The notes under the pieces were generated by a model that saw only the letters and a list, made by a program, of their open reading frames with translations, was not told where the DNA came from and did no database searches. Source: Candidatus Poseidoniales archaeon (lineage in GTDB: Archaea > Thermoplasmatota > Poseidoniia > Poseidoniales > Thalassarchaeaceae). Taken from it: a stretch of 64,000 nt of DNA. A program made the position numbers and the translations under genes. The stretch is from contig DTUF01000043.1 of assembly GCA_012964335.1 (NCBI GenBank), positions 27,282 through 91,281 on the forward strand, written 5' to 3'. Below are positions 16,965-26,640 of this stretch, one piece after another (the stretch's first letter is position 1; every line of letters starts with the position of its first letter).

Positions 16965-18203
16965 TCAAAGCCTTGCTTGGAGGCGGTATGTGCTGTTTAC
17001 CACTGGTTTCATCGCATCATCAGCCTCAACCATGATGGTTACAGCGTTGATGTTTTGAGGTATGCAAGAATTGATGCGATTGCTCCTGCCATAACGTCCT
17101 AGGCTAGTTGTTTTGGCAGTAATTAATCCAAGGCTGTCAAGATTCTTGATTACATTTCCAATAGAGCGTGAAACTAACGGTGTGACCGAAGCGTTGTTAC
17201 AAGTCATTTGGTAAACGGAGAATACTTCTCCAGTAGAGACATTCGTTAAACCATTACTCTCGTTGAGTAAGATACTGTAAAGCACCAGTTTTTGGTGGAA
17301 TGGTAGACTAGAAATTACTGGTGTCATTTGGTCAAATTGTAATTGATTCTGGGCTAAACGAACGTGTTCAGTCGAAACATGGTCATCTTCCATGACATCT
17401 GCTTTGTGAATAGAAACTCGCAGTAAATCCAAAGCGCGCCTCGCGTCTCCATGTTCTTGAGCGGCTAAGGCGGAGCAGAGTTTGATGACTCCATTCTCAA
17501 GAACTCCTTCGCGGACGCCCGCGAGCGCGCGTTGGGACAGGATGTCTGCAATTTGGCTAGCATCATACGGCGGGAATGCCAAGTCTTCAGAGCCAAGTCG
17601 TGAGGCAATTCTCGCGTCTAGCATCTCTGTGAATTGCAGGTCGTTTGTAATTCCAATTACACAACACTTAGAATTTCTCAATTCATAATTGAGGCTGGTA
17701 AGTGGGTAAAGAATGTCGTCACCATGCCGTTTTACTAAGTGGTCGATTTCGTCTAATACGAAGATATGAACTCCGCCTTTCGATTCCATATTTTGACGAA
17801 GCTGTTCAAGGACCTTGTCGGTTGGCCACCCAGTGAAAGGTACAAGATCTTCATTGTCAGTTGCTAAATCATTTGCCAACTTAGCTAGTACACGATACTT
17901 GGTATCAATTGTGCAACAGTTGACCTCAACTGCGTGAATTGTGCGCCCTATTGCTTTTCCACGATCCAACAATTGTTTACAGACATAACGAGTTACAGCA
18001 GTTTTTCCTAATCCTGGTTGTCCATACAATATCATATTGGATGGTATCTGTCCATGTAATGCCTCAACTAAATTATGAACTAAAGATTTGACCTCATTTT
18101 CCCTGTGTGGTAGGTTATCAGGTGTGAATCCGTGATGAAGCACGTCGCGGTTTTTAAATAGGCTATCATTACTTAGCAAGTGGTTGAAAATATTTTCGCC
18201 CAT
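16965..18203 (-). CDS. cdc6: Orc1/Cdc6 replication initiator
   Basis: About 412 residues from ATG 18203 (MGENIFNHLLSND); a longer frame to 18284 encodes an unconvincing extension. AAA+ features: Walker A YGQPGLGKTA, Walker B HIFVLDEIDHL, sensor 1 CCVIGITNDL, and the arginine-bearing GDARRALDLLR. The C-terminal part from about residue 310 is the winged helix that contacts origin DNA. Orc1/Cdc6 binds origin recognition boxes and loads the MCM helicase. In many archaea the gene sits beside an origin, and the AT-rich gap upstream is a natural place to look. Confidence 0.95.
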   Translation of the reverse strand: MGENIFNHLLSNDSLFKNRDVLHHGFTPDNLPHRENEVKSLVHNLVEALHGQIPSNMILYGQPGLGKTAVTRYVCKQLLDRGKAIGRTIHAVEVNCCTIDTKYRVLAKLANDLATDNEDLVPFTGWPTDKVLEQLRQNMESKGGVHIFVLDEIDHLVKRHGDDILYPLTSLNYELRNSKCCVIGITNDLQFTEMLDARIASRLGSEDLAFPPYDASQIADILSQRALAGVREGVLENGVIKLCSALAAQEHGDARRALDLLRVSIHKADVMEDDHVSTEHVRLAQNQLQFDQMTPVISSLPFHQKLVLYSILLNESNGLTNVSTGEVFSVYQMTCNNASVTPLVSRSIGNVIKNLDSLGLITAKTTSLGRYGRSNRINSCIPQNINAVTIMVEADDAMKPVVNSTYRLQARL

Positions 18204-18682
18204 TTTATAACACCAACGCCATTTCGCTTCATTCCCTCCGTGTTTGTCTTGTGAGCGGTGGTCCCAACTGTTACGGAGATTCATGAGGAGGTGTGTCGGT
18301 CTAATAAGGCTAATTGCTGAATCACAATCTTAGACCTATTTTTTCGCGCAAGTCAAATAGAATTATAGTATATTAACTCCCAATTGGAATGAGCGGAAAA
18401 ATAACTATTTCAAAGCCTCCGTATTGTGTTTTTGATATTTTGGCGCCAGCAATGGCGGTCAAGCCCTTCTCAGAATAGGCAAAGAGAATGTCTCAGAATA
18501 AGGAATCAAAAGAAGTGAATTTTTCAAGCGATTTTTTGTAACATTTTTTAGCCGAGGAAGTGTGTTTATCAAAATCCACATTCAGATAATTATTACAATC
18601 AATCTAAATCGCCTTCCAGCAATTATTATACTCACATCCTGATATTAAAATTATTAATATCTTATCATCTTGAAAAAAACCT
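18204..18682. other. AT-rich non-coding region upstream of orc1/cdc6 (candidate replication origin)
   Basis: About 480 bases with no supported gene. It holds several A/T tracts and a partial origin-recognition-box-like element, CTCCCAATTGGAATGAGCGG at 18377-18396, with an AAAAATAA run after it. The ten bases TCTCAGAATA occur twice (18468-18477 and 18491-18500). Position next to orc1 is the main reason to suspect an origin. The box match is poor and the element count is low. Confidence 0.3.
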
Positions 18683-19459
18683 TCAATTGGATTTTGTAAT
18701 AATCCCACCAGTTTCACAATTGAAAATGTCCCCATCTTGCACTTGAATAACATTGTCTGGTAAATCAGATATTGACTCATCTTTTGTCGTGTAAAGATGA
18801 GTCGCGAGGAATATTGTTGAAGGATTATTATTTGCAAGTTCAGTTAAGCTCGATGGTTTGAAATGAAAATCTGTTGGGACTCCATCTGGAACCCCGACTT
18901 CAATTATTACAATTTCAGCATCTCCCACTCTTTGTTCAATTTCTTCACAAGGTCCTGAATCTCCACAATGGATTATTGTTAATCCGGAAGTGTGGTGTAA
19001 TTGGTAACCGTGTGGGTCTGTGGCTGGTTCGTGGTTGACCTTGAACCTTTCAAACACCCAATCTGATGCTCCTGTAACTTGTCCATTTTTGGAGTGGTGG
19101 AACCTCACACGATTTTCGAGTACATCAGTCAAGGAACCAGGGAATGCAATTTCAGAGAGTTCCATCAACTTCTTGTCCCCACCTTCATGCAGGTGAACTT
19201 CTAGGGTATTGTGCCCTTCTCGGTCTGATATGTATTTGCGCTCAAGTATGAAGAATGGAAAACCGAAAATGTGGTCGCCATGCCAATGGGTGAATAGAAT
19301 TGTGTTGATATCAGCCGGGCTTAGTCCCGCTTGCCCTAATTGGAGTAGGATAGTTGGTGGTGTGTCAATGAGAATTTTCCCATCAAGTAAGACTAGTGAA
19401 TGCATCCGCCCATCTGGACAAAAGGCATTACCACTACCTAGAAATCTAACTTCAACCAT
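18683..19459 (-). CDS. Metallo-beta-lactamase-fold hydrolase (RNase Z/phosphodiesterase-like)
   Basis: 258 residues. It starts MVEVRFLGSGNAFCPDGRMHS, typical of RNase Z-like MBL enzymes (..FLGTG.A.P...R..S). The metal motif TILFTHWHGDHIFGFPFF gives HxHxDH, later HIS and ASP ligands are in LTIIHCGDSGPC, and a final histidine is in IFLATHLYT. It could be a tRNA 3' processing enzyme or a generic phosphodiesterase; the long RNase Z exosite is not evident, so the broader call is safer. Confidence 0.82.
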   Translation of the reverse strand: MVEVRFLGSGNAFCPDGRMHSLVLLDGKILIDTPPTILLQLGQAGLSPADINTILFTHWHGDHIFGFPFFILERKYISDREGHNTLEVHLHEGGDKKLMELSEIAFPGSLTDVLENRVRFHHSKNGQVTGASDWVFERFKVNHEPATDPHGYQLHHTSGLTIIHCGDSGPCEEIEQRVGDAEIVIIEVGVPDGVPTDFHFKPSSLTELANNNPSTIFLATHLYTTKDESISDLPDNVIQVQDGDIFNCETGGIITKSN

Positions 19460-19615
19460 GCTACGCCCAAACAGTCGGAGAGTGCAAGAGTGCTTTAGTT
19501 ACGCGTCGTATTTCATTTGATAAAAACAACACACGCTTTTCCATTCTCTTGATAAACAGCAGACTTGACGGATAGTCATCCCGCCGTAGGCGGAGTGACA
19601 TCAGGAGATGGTGCG

Positions 19616-20899
19616 ATGAGCGAATACAGCAGCAAAAGTCCCTATCTTGGGGAAATGGTTGAGAAGAGAGTAATTACTCATCCTGACTCAACAAAAGAAA
19701 CTCGTCATATCGTTTTTGACCTCGGTGATTCCGGTCTGGAATACAAAGTCGGCGATGCACTTGGAATCATTCCAGAAAACCCCGAAGAACTAGTTTCAGA
19801 TTTACTTGGGCTGCTAAGTTTCACTGGTGAGGAAATGGTAGAGACGCACCTTGGTGAGACAAATATTGGAGATGCATTAGCAAATCACTACGAGATTCAC
19901 CGCTTATGCAAGAAGTTCATTCAAGGTCTTGAAATGAAGTTTTCATCAACAAGTCCCAAAATATCTGTTAGGTTAGTTGGTAGGAGTAGAGTATCAACAA
20001 ATGGTGATTCTAACAGTGTTGAGTGGGGTTGGTCAGGCGAAGAAGAAGATTTCCCGGAAGGATTCGCACCTGTTGGTGCACTGAGTGACCCTGCCCTCAT
20101 GTTATGGGAATCACTAGTAAATGACCCTGATGCAATGGAGGATTATCTATGGAGTCGTGACTACATTGATTTGTTATCAGATATGCCAAATCTATCCTTT
20201 ACCCCACAAGAGTTTGTTTCAAATTTGGACCGGTTAAAACCACGTCTGTACTCAATCGCTTCATCTCTTGACGCACATCCAGGTCAAGTTGAATTGACAG
20301 TTGCAATCGTCAGGTACAATCACCATGGTAGGGACCGTGGTGGATTGTGTACGGTTTACATGGCAGACTCAGCACCTCTCAATAAGGAAACAATTCCAAT
20401 GTTTATGTCACCAACCCGTAGTTTCGTGTTACCCCCAAACGGTGACACTGACATCATCATGGTTGGGCCTGGTACAGGTATTGCTCCATTCAGAGCCTTC
20501 CTTGAACAGAGAAAGTTTGACAAAGCTAAGGGTCGGAATTGGCTATTCTTTGGTGACCGAACCTTTACTCATGAATATCTGTATGGCGATGAATTGGATG
20601 ATTGGTTAGCCAGCGGACACTTGACCCGCCTAGACCTTGCTTGGTCACGCATGGCAGAAATTCCCAAAACCTATGTACAGAATTTAATGGCAGAAAATGG
20701 CGAAGAGATTTGGTCATGGATTGACGATGGCGCATACTTCTATGTTTGTGGCGATAAAAACCGTATGGCAAAGGACGTTCACAAAACTCTCATCAATATT
20801 TGCGAGGAGCATGGTGGAATGAGTGCTGAGGATGCTAAGGAATTTGTTGAACAGCGTATGATGAAGCAAGAGAAACGATACCTCCGTGATGTCTACTAA
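19616..20899 (+). CDS. CysJ/P450-reductase-like FAD-NADPH oxidoreductase lacking the FMN domain
   Basis: About 427 residues from ATG 19616, preceded by AGGAG; the frame opens earlier at TTG 19565. It comprises the FAD-binding and NADPH-binding halves of the sulfite-reductase flavoprotein/cytochrome P450 reductase family. There is VGDALGIIPENPEELV near the N-terminus, PRLYSIASS (FAD contact), RDRGGLCTVYMAD, VGPGTGIAPFRAFLEQRK (NADPH), and YFYVCGDKNRMAKDV, with a C-terminal RYLRDVY aromatic that stacks on FAD. No flavodoxin domain is fused. It probably shuttles electrons between NADPH and a separate flavodoxin, ferredoxin or sulfite-reductase partner. Confidence 0.85.
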   Translation: MSEYSSKSPYLGEMVEKRVITHPDSTKETRHIVFDLGDSGLEYKVGDALGIIPENPEELVSDLLGLLSFTGEEMVETHLGETNIGDALANHYEIHRLCKKFIQGLEMKFSSTSPKISVRLVGRSRVSTNGDSNSVEWGWSGEEEDFPEGFAPVGALSDPALMLWESLVNDPDAMEDYLWSRDYIDLLSDMPNLSFTPQEFVSNLDRLKPRLYSIASSLDAHPGQVELTVAIVRYNHHGRDRGGLCTVYMADSAPLNKETIPMFMSPTRSFVLPPNGDTDIIMVGPGTGIAPFRAFLEQRKFDKAKGRNWLFFGDRTFTHEYLYGDELDDWLASGHLTRLDLAWSRMAEIPKTYVQNLMAENGEEIWSWIDDGAYFYVCGDKNRMAKDVHKTLINICEEHGGMSAEDAKEFVEQRMMKQEKRYLRDVY

Positions 20900-20952
20900 T
20901 TAGATATCTAGGGATAGTCATTCTATTGAACCGGGTCCTCTCGTGGCAATTC

Positions 20953-22287
20953 ATGTTTGAGAGGGTGCTCATTGCCAATCGCGGTGAAATCGCTCTCCGA
21001 ATTTCTAGGGCACTCCGAACTTTGGGTTGCGAGGTTGCAATCATTCATGGTAGGGAAGATCGCCTTTCTTTGCCAGTACGATTCTCTGATATTGCAATTC
21101 CAAATTATTCTGCTAACCCATTAGAAGCCTATCTTGATTATGAAAAAGTGATTGAAGTAGCGAAGGAGATTGGAGCACAAGCAATACATCCTGGGTATGG
21201 GTTCTTGGCTGAGAATGCTGCATTTGTTCGACGTTGTGAAGAAGAAGGTATTGTATTCATCGGCCCATCATCAGAAGTAATTTCATTGCTTGGTGACAAG
21301 ATAGAGGCTAGGAAGGCTATGGAGGCAGCTGGTCTGCCAGTTGCTAAGGGTAGTAGTGAGCCAATAGAAACCACCTCAGAAGCCGCAACAATTGCTAACG
21401 AAATCGGTTATCCAGTTATCATCAAGGCTGCTGCTGGAGGTGGGGGGATTGGCATGCAAATAGTTCATCAAGAAAGCGAGTTTGATTCTGCGCTCAACCT
21501 CTGTCAATCACGAGCACGTTCGGCTTTTGGGGACGAGCGTGTATTTGTTGAGAAATTCATTGAGGGGGCACAGCACATTGAATTCCAGGTGCTTGCTGAT
21601 GGAAAAAACGCAATTCATTTCGGAGAGCGTTTTTGCTCGATACAACGCCGTCACCAGAAACTACTGGAAGAAGGCCCATGGCTTTCTAGTGAAGAGCGAG
21701 AGGAAATAGGGGCGAGAGTTTGTGCTGGTGCAGAAGCAGTTGGTTACAAGGGACTGGCAACCTTTGAGTTCTTGCGCGATTCAAGCGGCGAATTCTATTT
21801 CTTGGAAGTGAATCCTAGGGTTCAAGTTGAACACACAGTAACGGAGATGATTACTGGCCATGACTTAGTGAGTCTTGGTATCCGTATTGCCGCAGGCGAA
21901 TCTTTACCCTTTTCACAAGATGAAATTGAGATTTCAGGTCACGCTATCCAATGTCGGATTAACGCAGAAGACCCAGTAAACTTCGTTCCTTCTCCCGGGC
22001 GTCTTTGGGATTGCCACTTTCCTTCCGGTTTCGGGGTGAGGGTGGATACTCATGCTCATATTGGTTACGAAATGCCTGGGTGTTTTGACTCCTTACTAGC
22101 CAAGATGGTTGTCTGGGCTGCGAATAGAGATGATGCGATTGCTGGGATGAAAACAGCTCTAGATGAGACCGTGTTGGTAGGGGTTGAGACAGTGATTCCT
22201 CTGCATAAGGCCATTTTGAATGAGCCTGATTTTTTAGCCCGGGATATTACTATTCAGTATATTGAAGAGCATCCAAACTTACTGTGA
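20953..22287 (+). CDS. accC: Biotin carboxylase subunit of an acyl-CoA carboxylase
   Basis: About 444 residues from ATG 20953 (MFERVLIANRGEIALR). ATP-grasp landmarks are all present: IHPGYGFLAENAAF, VIIKAAAGGGGIGMQIV (glycine-rich lid), FGERFCSIQRRHQKLLEE and FLEVNPRVQVEHTVTEM. It carboxylates biotin on a carrier protein using ATP and bicarbonate. The carboxyltransferase and biotin carrier are not in the window. An acetyl/propionyl-CoA carboxylase would supply malonyl- or methylmalonyl-CoA, the presumed extender for the synthase at 37139, but the link is an inference. Confidence 0.93.
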   Translation: MFERVLIANRGEIALRISRALRTLGCEVAIIHGREDRLSLPVRFSDIAIPNYSANPLEAYLDYEKVIEVAKEIGAQAIHPGYGFLAENAAFVRRCEEEGIVFIGPSSEVISLLGDKIEARKAMEAAGLPVAKGSSEPIETTSEAATIANEIGYPVIIKAAAGGGGIGMQIVHQESEFDSALNLCQSRARSAFGDERVFVEKFIEGAQHIEFQVLADGKNAIHFGERFCSIQRRHQKLLEEGPWLSSEEREEIGARVCAGAEAVGYKGLATFEFLRDSSGEFYFLEVNPRVQVEHTVTEMITGHDLVSLGIRIAAGESLPFSQDEIEISGHAIQCRINAEDPVNFVPSPGRLWDCHFPSGFGVRVDTHAHIGYEMPGCFDSLLAKMVVWAANRDDAIAGMKTALDETVLVGVETVIPLHKAILNEPDFLARDITIQYIEEHPNLL

Positions 22288-22306
22288 ATTTACAGTGCAG
22301 TTCTAA

Positions 22307-24082
22307 TCATCCAAGTCGTTGCATACCAGCAAATCTTGGTGCTGGCTCGTTGCTAGCAACCATGCCATTGAAATTTTCAGGAGCATTTAATTTCTTAGAT
22401 TCCATTCCTGAGAGAGTGAACCCTTCACTTCTGCTACTGCTTGAGATTCCGCGTAGTGTGCGGTTTGCTAGATCATCAGCTATTGCACCGCCTCCGTTGG
22501 TAGTTAACAATCGCAAACGCGCTTGAACATCAGACTGTGAGTCTTGATCAGCACGTAAACGGAGGATTTGGGTTGAATTTAATTGAGTTTCTTCAAAGTC
22601 ATCATTTTGATTTCCATCTTCGTCGCCGTAAACATCTCTGTATCCGTCACCGGCACCAATTAATTTCCGGGTTATGCCCTTTCCACTGCTTTCAATTCTC
22701 TTCAGTCCGGGTTTGACCCATTCTCCAATTGCTTTCAACGCACCACGACTACGACTGTATGAACGATTCACCCTTATTCGAGAATCACGTGCGTATTGTT
22801 TCTGCATCCGATTTAGAGCAGGGTATGATTCTAATGGGTGGGGTTTGTTAAATTGATTGAATGATCTTTGGAGTTGTTCAGGCAATGGTGGTTGTTCTTC
22901 TATGGTTTTGGCCGCTGCAGATGCGACTAGACCTGGACTTGTTGGCAGGTCAGAACGTAATGCAACTCTGGTTGGCTCTGGCAAATTCGGACCAGCAGCT
23001 TCACTCAACATTGTGTAAGATGAAACACTTGAGTCAGTAGGTCTTTTCCAACTAGGTTGGGTGACTGCAGGTAAATTGGTGGATGGTGATGATATCCCAT
23101 TAGGAGGATGAGTGACTGCTGAGGCTTCACTAGCACTATCTAAATCGTCAAACATGTCGAATAGTCCACCGGAATCAAAGTTAGCCTCACTTGCCTCTAG
23201 AGCCGCTGCATGTGCTCGATTCAATGGCGGGCTTGCAGGGCTGTCATCAACTGGCAAAGTGGTCACACTTGATGAACTTGGTTGGTTTGAATAGTCAGGT
23301 AATTGGAATGGGGTATCATAACTTGAGGGAGCGGTGTTTCTTTGTTCCCTCTGCTCTGCCAATGCCTTTGTGGAACGTCCCATCATACTGGTTTGACTCG
23401 GTTTATTTTCTTTTTCTGAGTACCAATCAGGTTCCCCCCTTCCCCAAACTTTCTCATATGCAGAACTATCAGTTGGCTGAGGGGAGTTGGAGGATCTACT
23501 CACAAACTCAGAGGGAATGGTGTTTGGACTTTTATTCCTGTGTAATTTTGCAAGGGCTTGTTCAAGAGACTCATCAACACCAACTAACTGTAATTCAGCC
23601 TCGGCAACAGCGACTGAACCCGCTTCATGACGAATATCCTCAATATCACCGATTAGAGCCAACTCTGGTTGTCGTAATTCTTCCAACCCTATTACCGCAT
23701 CTTCCAAAGTGTAACCATCTGACATGCGGTCAAGAATAGTGTATAGGCGATGCAATAAATGGTCGCGCCCGTGTAATAGGTGACGGTCACCTTGTTTTGT
23801 ATCAATACAAAGAGCGGGTCTTCTTCCTAATAACCAAGCGAGTAGTGCGCTGACACCTAGAATAAATGCGTAATATTGGATTACCCCAGTAAAAACTCTG
23901 AAGCTAGAGAGGATGGCTAGTACACCAAACAATGTAACTAGTGGTGGCGTGAAGGCAACGTTGTGGTGGCGAATACGAGTTATCGTATCCAAATCAATTC
24001 TCATACCTTTACGGTCATTGCGCTCCAATAGAAGATTCTCATTGGTCAAAATGGCAGTGATTTGGCCCTCAACACCAGCCAT
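22307..24082 (-). CDS. Membrane protein with PH-like N-terminus and long disordered tail
   Basis: About 591 residues from ATG 24082 (MAGVEGQITAIL); the frame continues to 24112. Residues 1-45 read like a small beta domain (ITAILTNENLLLERNDRKGMRIDLDTITRIRHH), reminiscent of bacterial PH-like domains. Two membrane helices follow (PPLVTLFGVLAILSSF, YYAFILGVSALLAWLLG), and then another short beta segment. The last 400 residues are Ser/Pro/Gln-rich, low in hydrophobics and probably disordered, ending in scattered basic and Gly-rich stretches. Function unknown; a membrane-tethered scaffold is possible. Confidence 0.65.
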   Translation of the reverse strand: MAGVEGQITAILTNENLLLERNDRKGMRIDLDTITRIRHHNVAFTPPLVTLFGVLAILSSFRVFTGVIQYYAFILGVSALLAWLLGRRPALCIDTKQGDRHLLHGRDHLLHRLYTILDRMSDGYTLEDAVIGLEELRQPELALIGDIEDIRHEAGSVAVAEAELQLVGVDESLEQALAKLHRNKSPNTIPSEFVSRSSNSPQPTDSSAYEKVWGRGEPDWYSEKENKPSQTSMMGRSTKALAEQREQRNTAPSSYDTPFQLPDYSNQPSSSSVTTLPVDDSPASPPLNRAHAAALEASEANFDSGGLFDMFDDLDSASEASAVTHPPNGISSPSTNLPAVTQPSWKRPTDSSVSSYTMLSEAAGPNLPEPTRVALRSDLPTSPGLVASAAAKTIEEQPPLPEQLQRSFNQFNKPHPLESYPALNRMQKQYARDSRIRVNRSYSRSRGALKAIGEWVKPGLKRIESSGKGITRKLIGAGDGYRDVYGDEDGNQNDDFEETQLNSTQILRLRADQDSQSDVQARLRLLTTNGGGAIADDLANRTLRGISSSSRSEGFTLSGMESKKLNAPENFNGMVASNEPAPRFAGMQRLG

Positions 24083-24294
24083 CTTCAACGGCGCGAATTT
24101 TTCGTTCTCCAATCACCTGCCCCCTTCTACTCTATTCATCGTTTAGGGCCTAACCCTAGTGCGCATCCCGGAACTAGCAGGATAGCGGTCTGCTTATACA
24201 TATTACCCAAGAGAAGAGGGTGTTCAGGCCGGTCTAGTGAGTGGTTCTTTGAGAGCGGTAAAAATTACCCCTTCTAGCGATGTATATCTAATGC

Positions 24295-25299
24295 TTATTC
24301 TAAGAGGGTTAGATTAGTGCTGAAACCAAGGAGTCTCATTTTTGCATCCAGTTGATTAATCAGAACTCTGGGTTGTGACACTAGTCGTAAGAATAATGGT
24401 TGGTCCCAAGTAACATCTAACTCATCTCCTTCAATTGATTCAACTCGGCCAACAACGAATTGCAAATCAACTGCTGCATGAATTACATCTCCGACAGCAA
24501 TTTCTTTCTGTTGGAAGGGTGCTTTGACTAATTCTATGCGGCTTTTTAGATGTTTAATGATAGACTCATTGTAATTCCCATCGTCGTCAGGATGAACAAG
24601 GATACTTCCTCTCTCAAGCGCTTCTTCGCGTAAATCTCGCATAGCGACACCAACTCGGTCTCCAGCAATTGCAGTATCAACATCATCATCCATAACTTGT
24701 AGTGAGCGTGTCACCCCTGATTCAGCGGTAGGTAAGGCTAACAATCGGTCGTGTTTGTTCACAGTTCCAGATTGTACATAACCAATTGCGACTAATCCAA
24801 CTCCTTTTACATTGAAATATTGATCAACAGGAATCACTAGAGGTTGTGCGGAATGGTCTGCTAACCTATCAAGTTCGGCAAAGAGCAGTGTTCTAATTTG
24901 GTGCTCGTCAAGTGGATTTTCGTGTAATGTCCAAGAAGATAATCCAGCTTGTTGTTGAATCATCTTGACTTGCTCTGGGTCAACCCATTCACCGTCAGCA
25001 GGACGAATAATGATATGGCCATTCTCTATTCCTGAACATCCAAAAGCCACAAGGATTTCTCCAAGCGAGGCATCAACTTTTGATATTTCAACAACCCCAG
25101 TTCTAGCAACGTTTAGGATACTGAGTAATGGCCTGAGTTTTTCTGGGTGGCGTAGTGGTCGAAGAAGTGAAAGAATCTTCACTTCATCATCTTGTACCAT
25201 CTTGAATACGTAACTCTCAATGTCTCTTGTGTCATTGAGTTTAGCAATGCTCTTGGCGAATTCCTGAGAGCCGACGAAAGCCACATTCAACACCGTCAT
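24295..25299 (-). CDS. EF-Tu/SelB-like protein without a functional GTPase domain
   Basis: About 334 residues from ATG 25299 (MTVLNVAFVG). The C-terminal two thirds match the beta-barrel domains of translation GTPases: PLVIPVDQYFNVKGVGLVAIGYVQSGTV (cf. pIdhvf.ikGvGtVv.G.V..G.v), then DRVGVAMRDLREEALERGSIL (cf. GdrVGlal.gi...di.RG.il). The N-terminal 150 residues retain the outline of a G domain but have lost GxxxxGKT, DxxG and NKxD. GTPase-free SelB-like proteins are known in archaea and have no settled role. It could modulate translation or bind RNA. Confidence 0.75.
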   Translation of the reverse strand: MTVLNVAFVGSQEFAKSIAKLNDTRDIESYVFKMVQDDEVKILSLLRPLRHPEKLRPLLSILNVARTGVVEISKVDASLGEILVAFGCSGIENGHIIIRPADGEWVDPEQVKMIQQQAGLSSWTLHENPLDEHQIRTLLFAELDRLADHSAQPLVIPVDQYFNVKGVGLVAIGYVQSGTVNKHDRLLALPTAESGVTRSLQVMDDDVDTAIAGDRVGVAMRDLREEALERGSILVHPDDDGNYNESIIKHLKSRIELVKAPFQQKEIAVGDVIHAAVDLQFVVGRVESIEGDELDVTWDQPLFLRLVSQPRVLINQLDAKMRLLGFSTNLTLLE

Positions 25300-25337
25300 G
25301 GTGAGGGCGGACAACCCATTAGAATTGAACCCGTCGC

Positions 25338-25799
25338 TTAGTCAGATGCCTTCATTGCATCACGGGCTGCCTCTGCTGAATTCCACAGTTTCTTTTCTTC
25401 GTCACTTTTTGGGACAAACTGTGGGATTGGTATCGGCCTCATTTGGTTATCAATTGCAACCATGAAAAAAAAGCCAGTACAGATTTCTTCAGATTCCCAA
25501 ACACTCCGGTCTAGTCGTCTAGCAATAACGTGGCAGCCTGCAGTGTGGGTTGAGGTGAAAACCACTTGTGCAGTAACTTCAATCAAATCCCCTTGGAATG
25601 CCGGCCGTTTGAATTTCAGGGAATCAATGCTGACTGTAACGAACTCACGGTGGGCGAATTTACTAGAGACAATCCCAGCAGCGGTATCCATTATTGAGAG
25701 CAAACGCCCACCAAAAAGGGTGTTGTAGGCATTGGTATCACCAGGGAAAACTTCCTGAAGTAGTACAACTGGCTCAGTCGTGAAGGGCTTATTCGGCAT
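25338..25799 (-). CDS. Acyl-CoA thioesterase, hot-dog fold
   Basis: 153 residues. Hot-dog thioesterase of the YciA/BACH type: FPGDTNAYNTLFGGRLLSIMDTAAGI carries the NxxxTLFGG and catalytic Asp region, and VTVSIDSLKFKRPAFQGDLIEVTAQV is the second conserved strand. It hydrolyses acyl-CoAs to free acids, likely medium or long chain. It is cytoplasmic. It could release products of the acyl-chain synthase at 37139 or trim CoA pools, but no operon link is seen. Confidence 0.88.
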   Translation of the reverse strand: MPNKPFTTEPVVLLQEVFPGDTNAYNTLFGGRLLSIMDTAAGIVSSKFAHREFVTVSIDSLKFKRPAFQGDLIEVTAQVVFTSTHTAGCHVIARRLDRSVWESEEICTGFFFMVAIDNQMRPIPIPQFVPKSDEEKKLWNSAEAARDAMKASD

Positions 25800-25912
25800 C
25801 GTAATCGTAACCTTGGCCGATGCTCATCCCTCATCAATCCTTGTTCATCCTACACTCAAAGAACGGAGGTTGTAGGAGAAGTGCTCATGCGTAAGAGTGT
25901 TCTCGGACCCCT

Positions 25913-26593
25913 ATGGAAGGCGGGGGAGACAAGGTGGCAGTCGCCTTGGTATCTGGTGGAATTGATTCACCAGTAGCAGTAGCGCGTATGGTCCAGTCGG
26001 GGTGGACAATTCATCCAATGCATTGTTCCCAGGAGCCAATTACCGGTCGAGAAGCGGAAGAGAAAACACTGGGCACACTTGCATTACTCGCTAACCCCGA
26101 TGGCCCATTAGCAGAGAATGGAGGAAAAATTTCTGATAAACTGACGGTCATTCCAGTAGGTGAAACACTAGCGTTGTTCACTGCTTCAGAATCTCATCGG
26201 GATTATTTCGTTCACATGAAGAGATTGTTCAATATACTTGGTTGCATGGTTGCTGATGAAGTTGGTGCAACTCACCTCATCACTGGTGAAAATCTTGGAC
26301 AGGTATCAAGTCAAACCTTGGGGAACCTCGGTGCGGTCGAAAAATCTTCAAACAGGCCAATTCTCAGACCTCTTCTAGGACTGGATAAACAAGAGATAAT
26401 TGATGAAGCGAGAGCACTCGGAACATTTGATGTAAGTAAAGGACCAGAATTATGTGATGCATTGGGGCCAAAACACCCGACTACAGTGGCAAATATTACT
26501 AGACTGGAAGCGAATGAAGGAAATCTTGGCGGGTTGGCAAATTTGGCCGAAAAATGCTATTCAAAACGCCGAGATGAACCACTTTTGCAGTAA
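25913..26593 (+). CDS. ThiI-like PP-loop ATPase domain (tRNA 4-thiouridine synthase type)
   Basis: 226 residues. VALVSGGIDSPVAVARM is the PP-loop. ITGENLGQVSSQTLGNLGAV followed by ILRPLLGLDKQEIIDEARALG is diagnostic of ThiI. PELCDALGPKHPTT corresponds to the conserved Cys before the PKHP.T ending. The N-terminal ferredoxin-like and THUMP domains of full ThiI are absent, as is a rhodanese domain. It could thiolate tRNA U8 with a separate RNA-binding partner. The start is ATG 25913. Confidence 0.85.
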   Translation: MEGGGDKVAVALVSGGIDSPVAVARMVQSGWTIHPMHCSQEPITGREAEEKTLGTLALLANPDGPLAENGGKISDKLTVIPVGETLALFTASESHRDYFVHMKRLFNILGCMVADEVGATHLITGENLGQVSSQTLGNLGAVEKSSNRPILRPLLGLDKQEIIDEARALGTFDVSKGPELCDALGPKHPTTVANITRLEANEGNLGGLANLAEKCYSKRRDEPLLQ

Positions 26594-26640
26594 GTTTGCC
26601 ATAGTCATTGGCCCATTGAGATTAAATGTGACTCGGGTCT

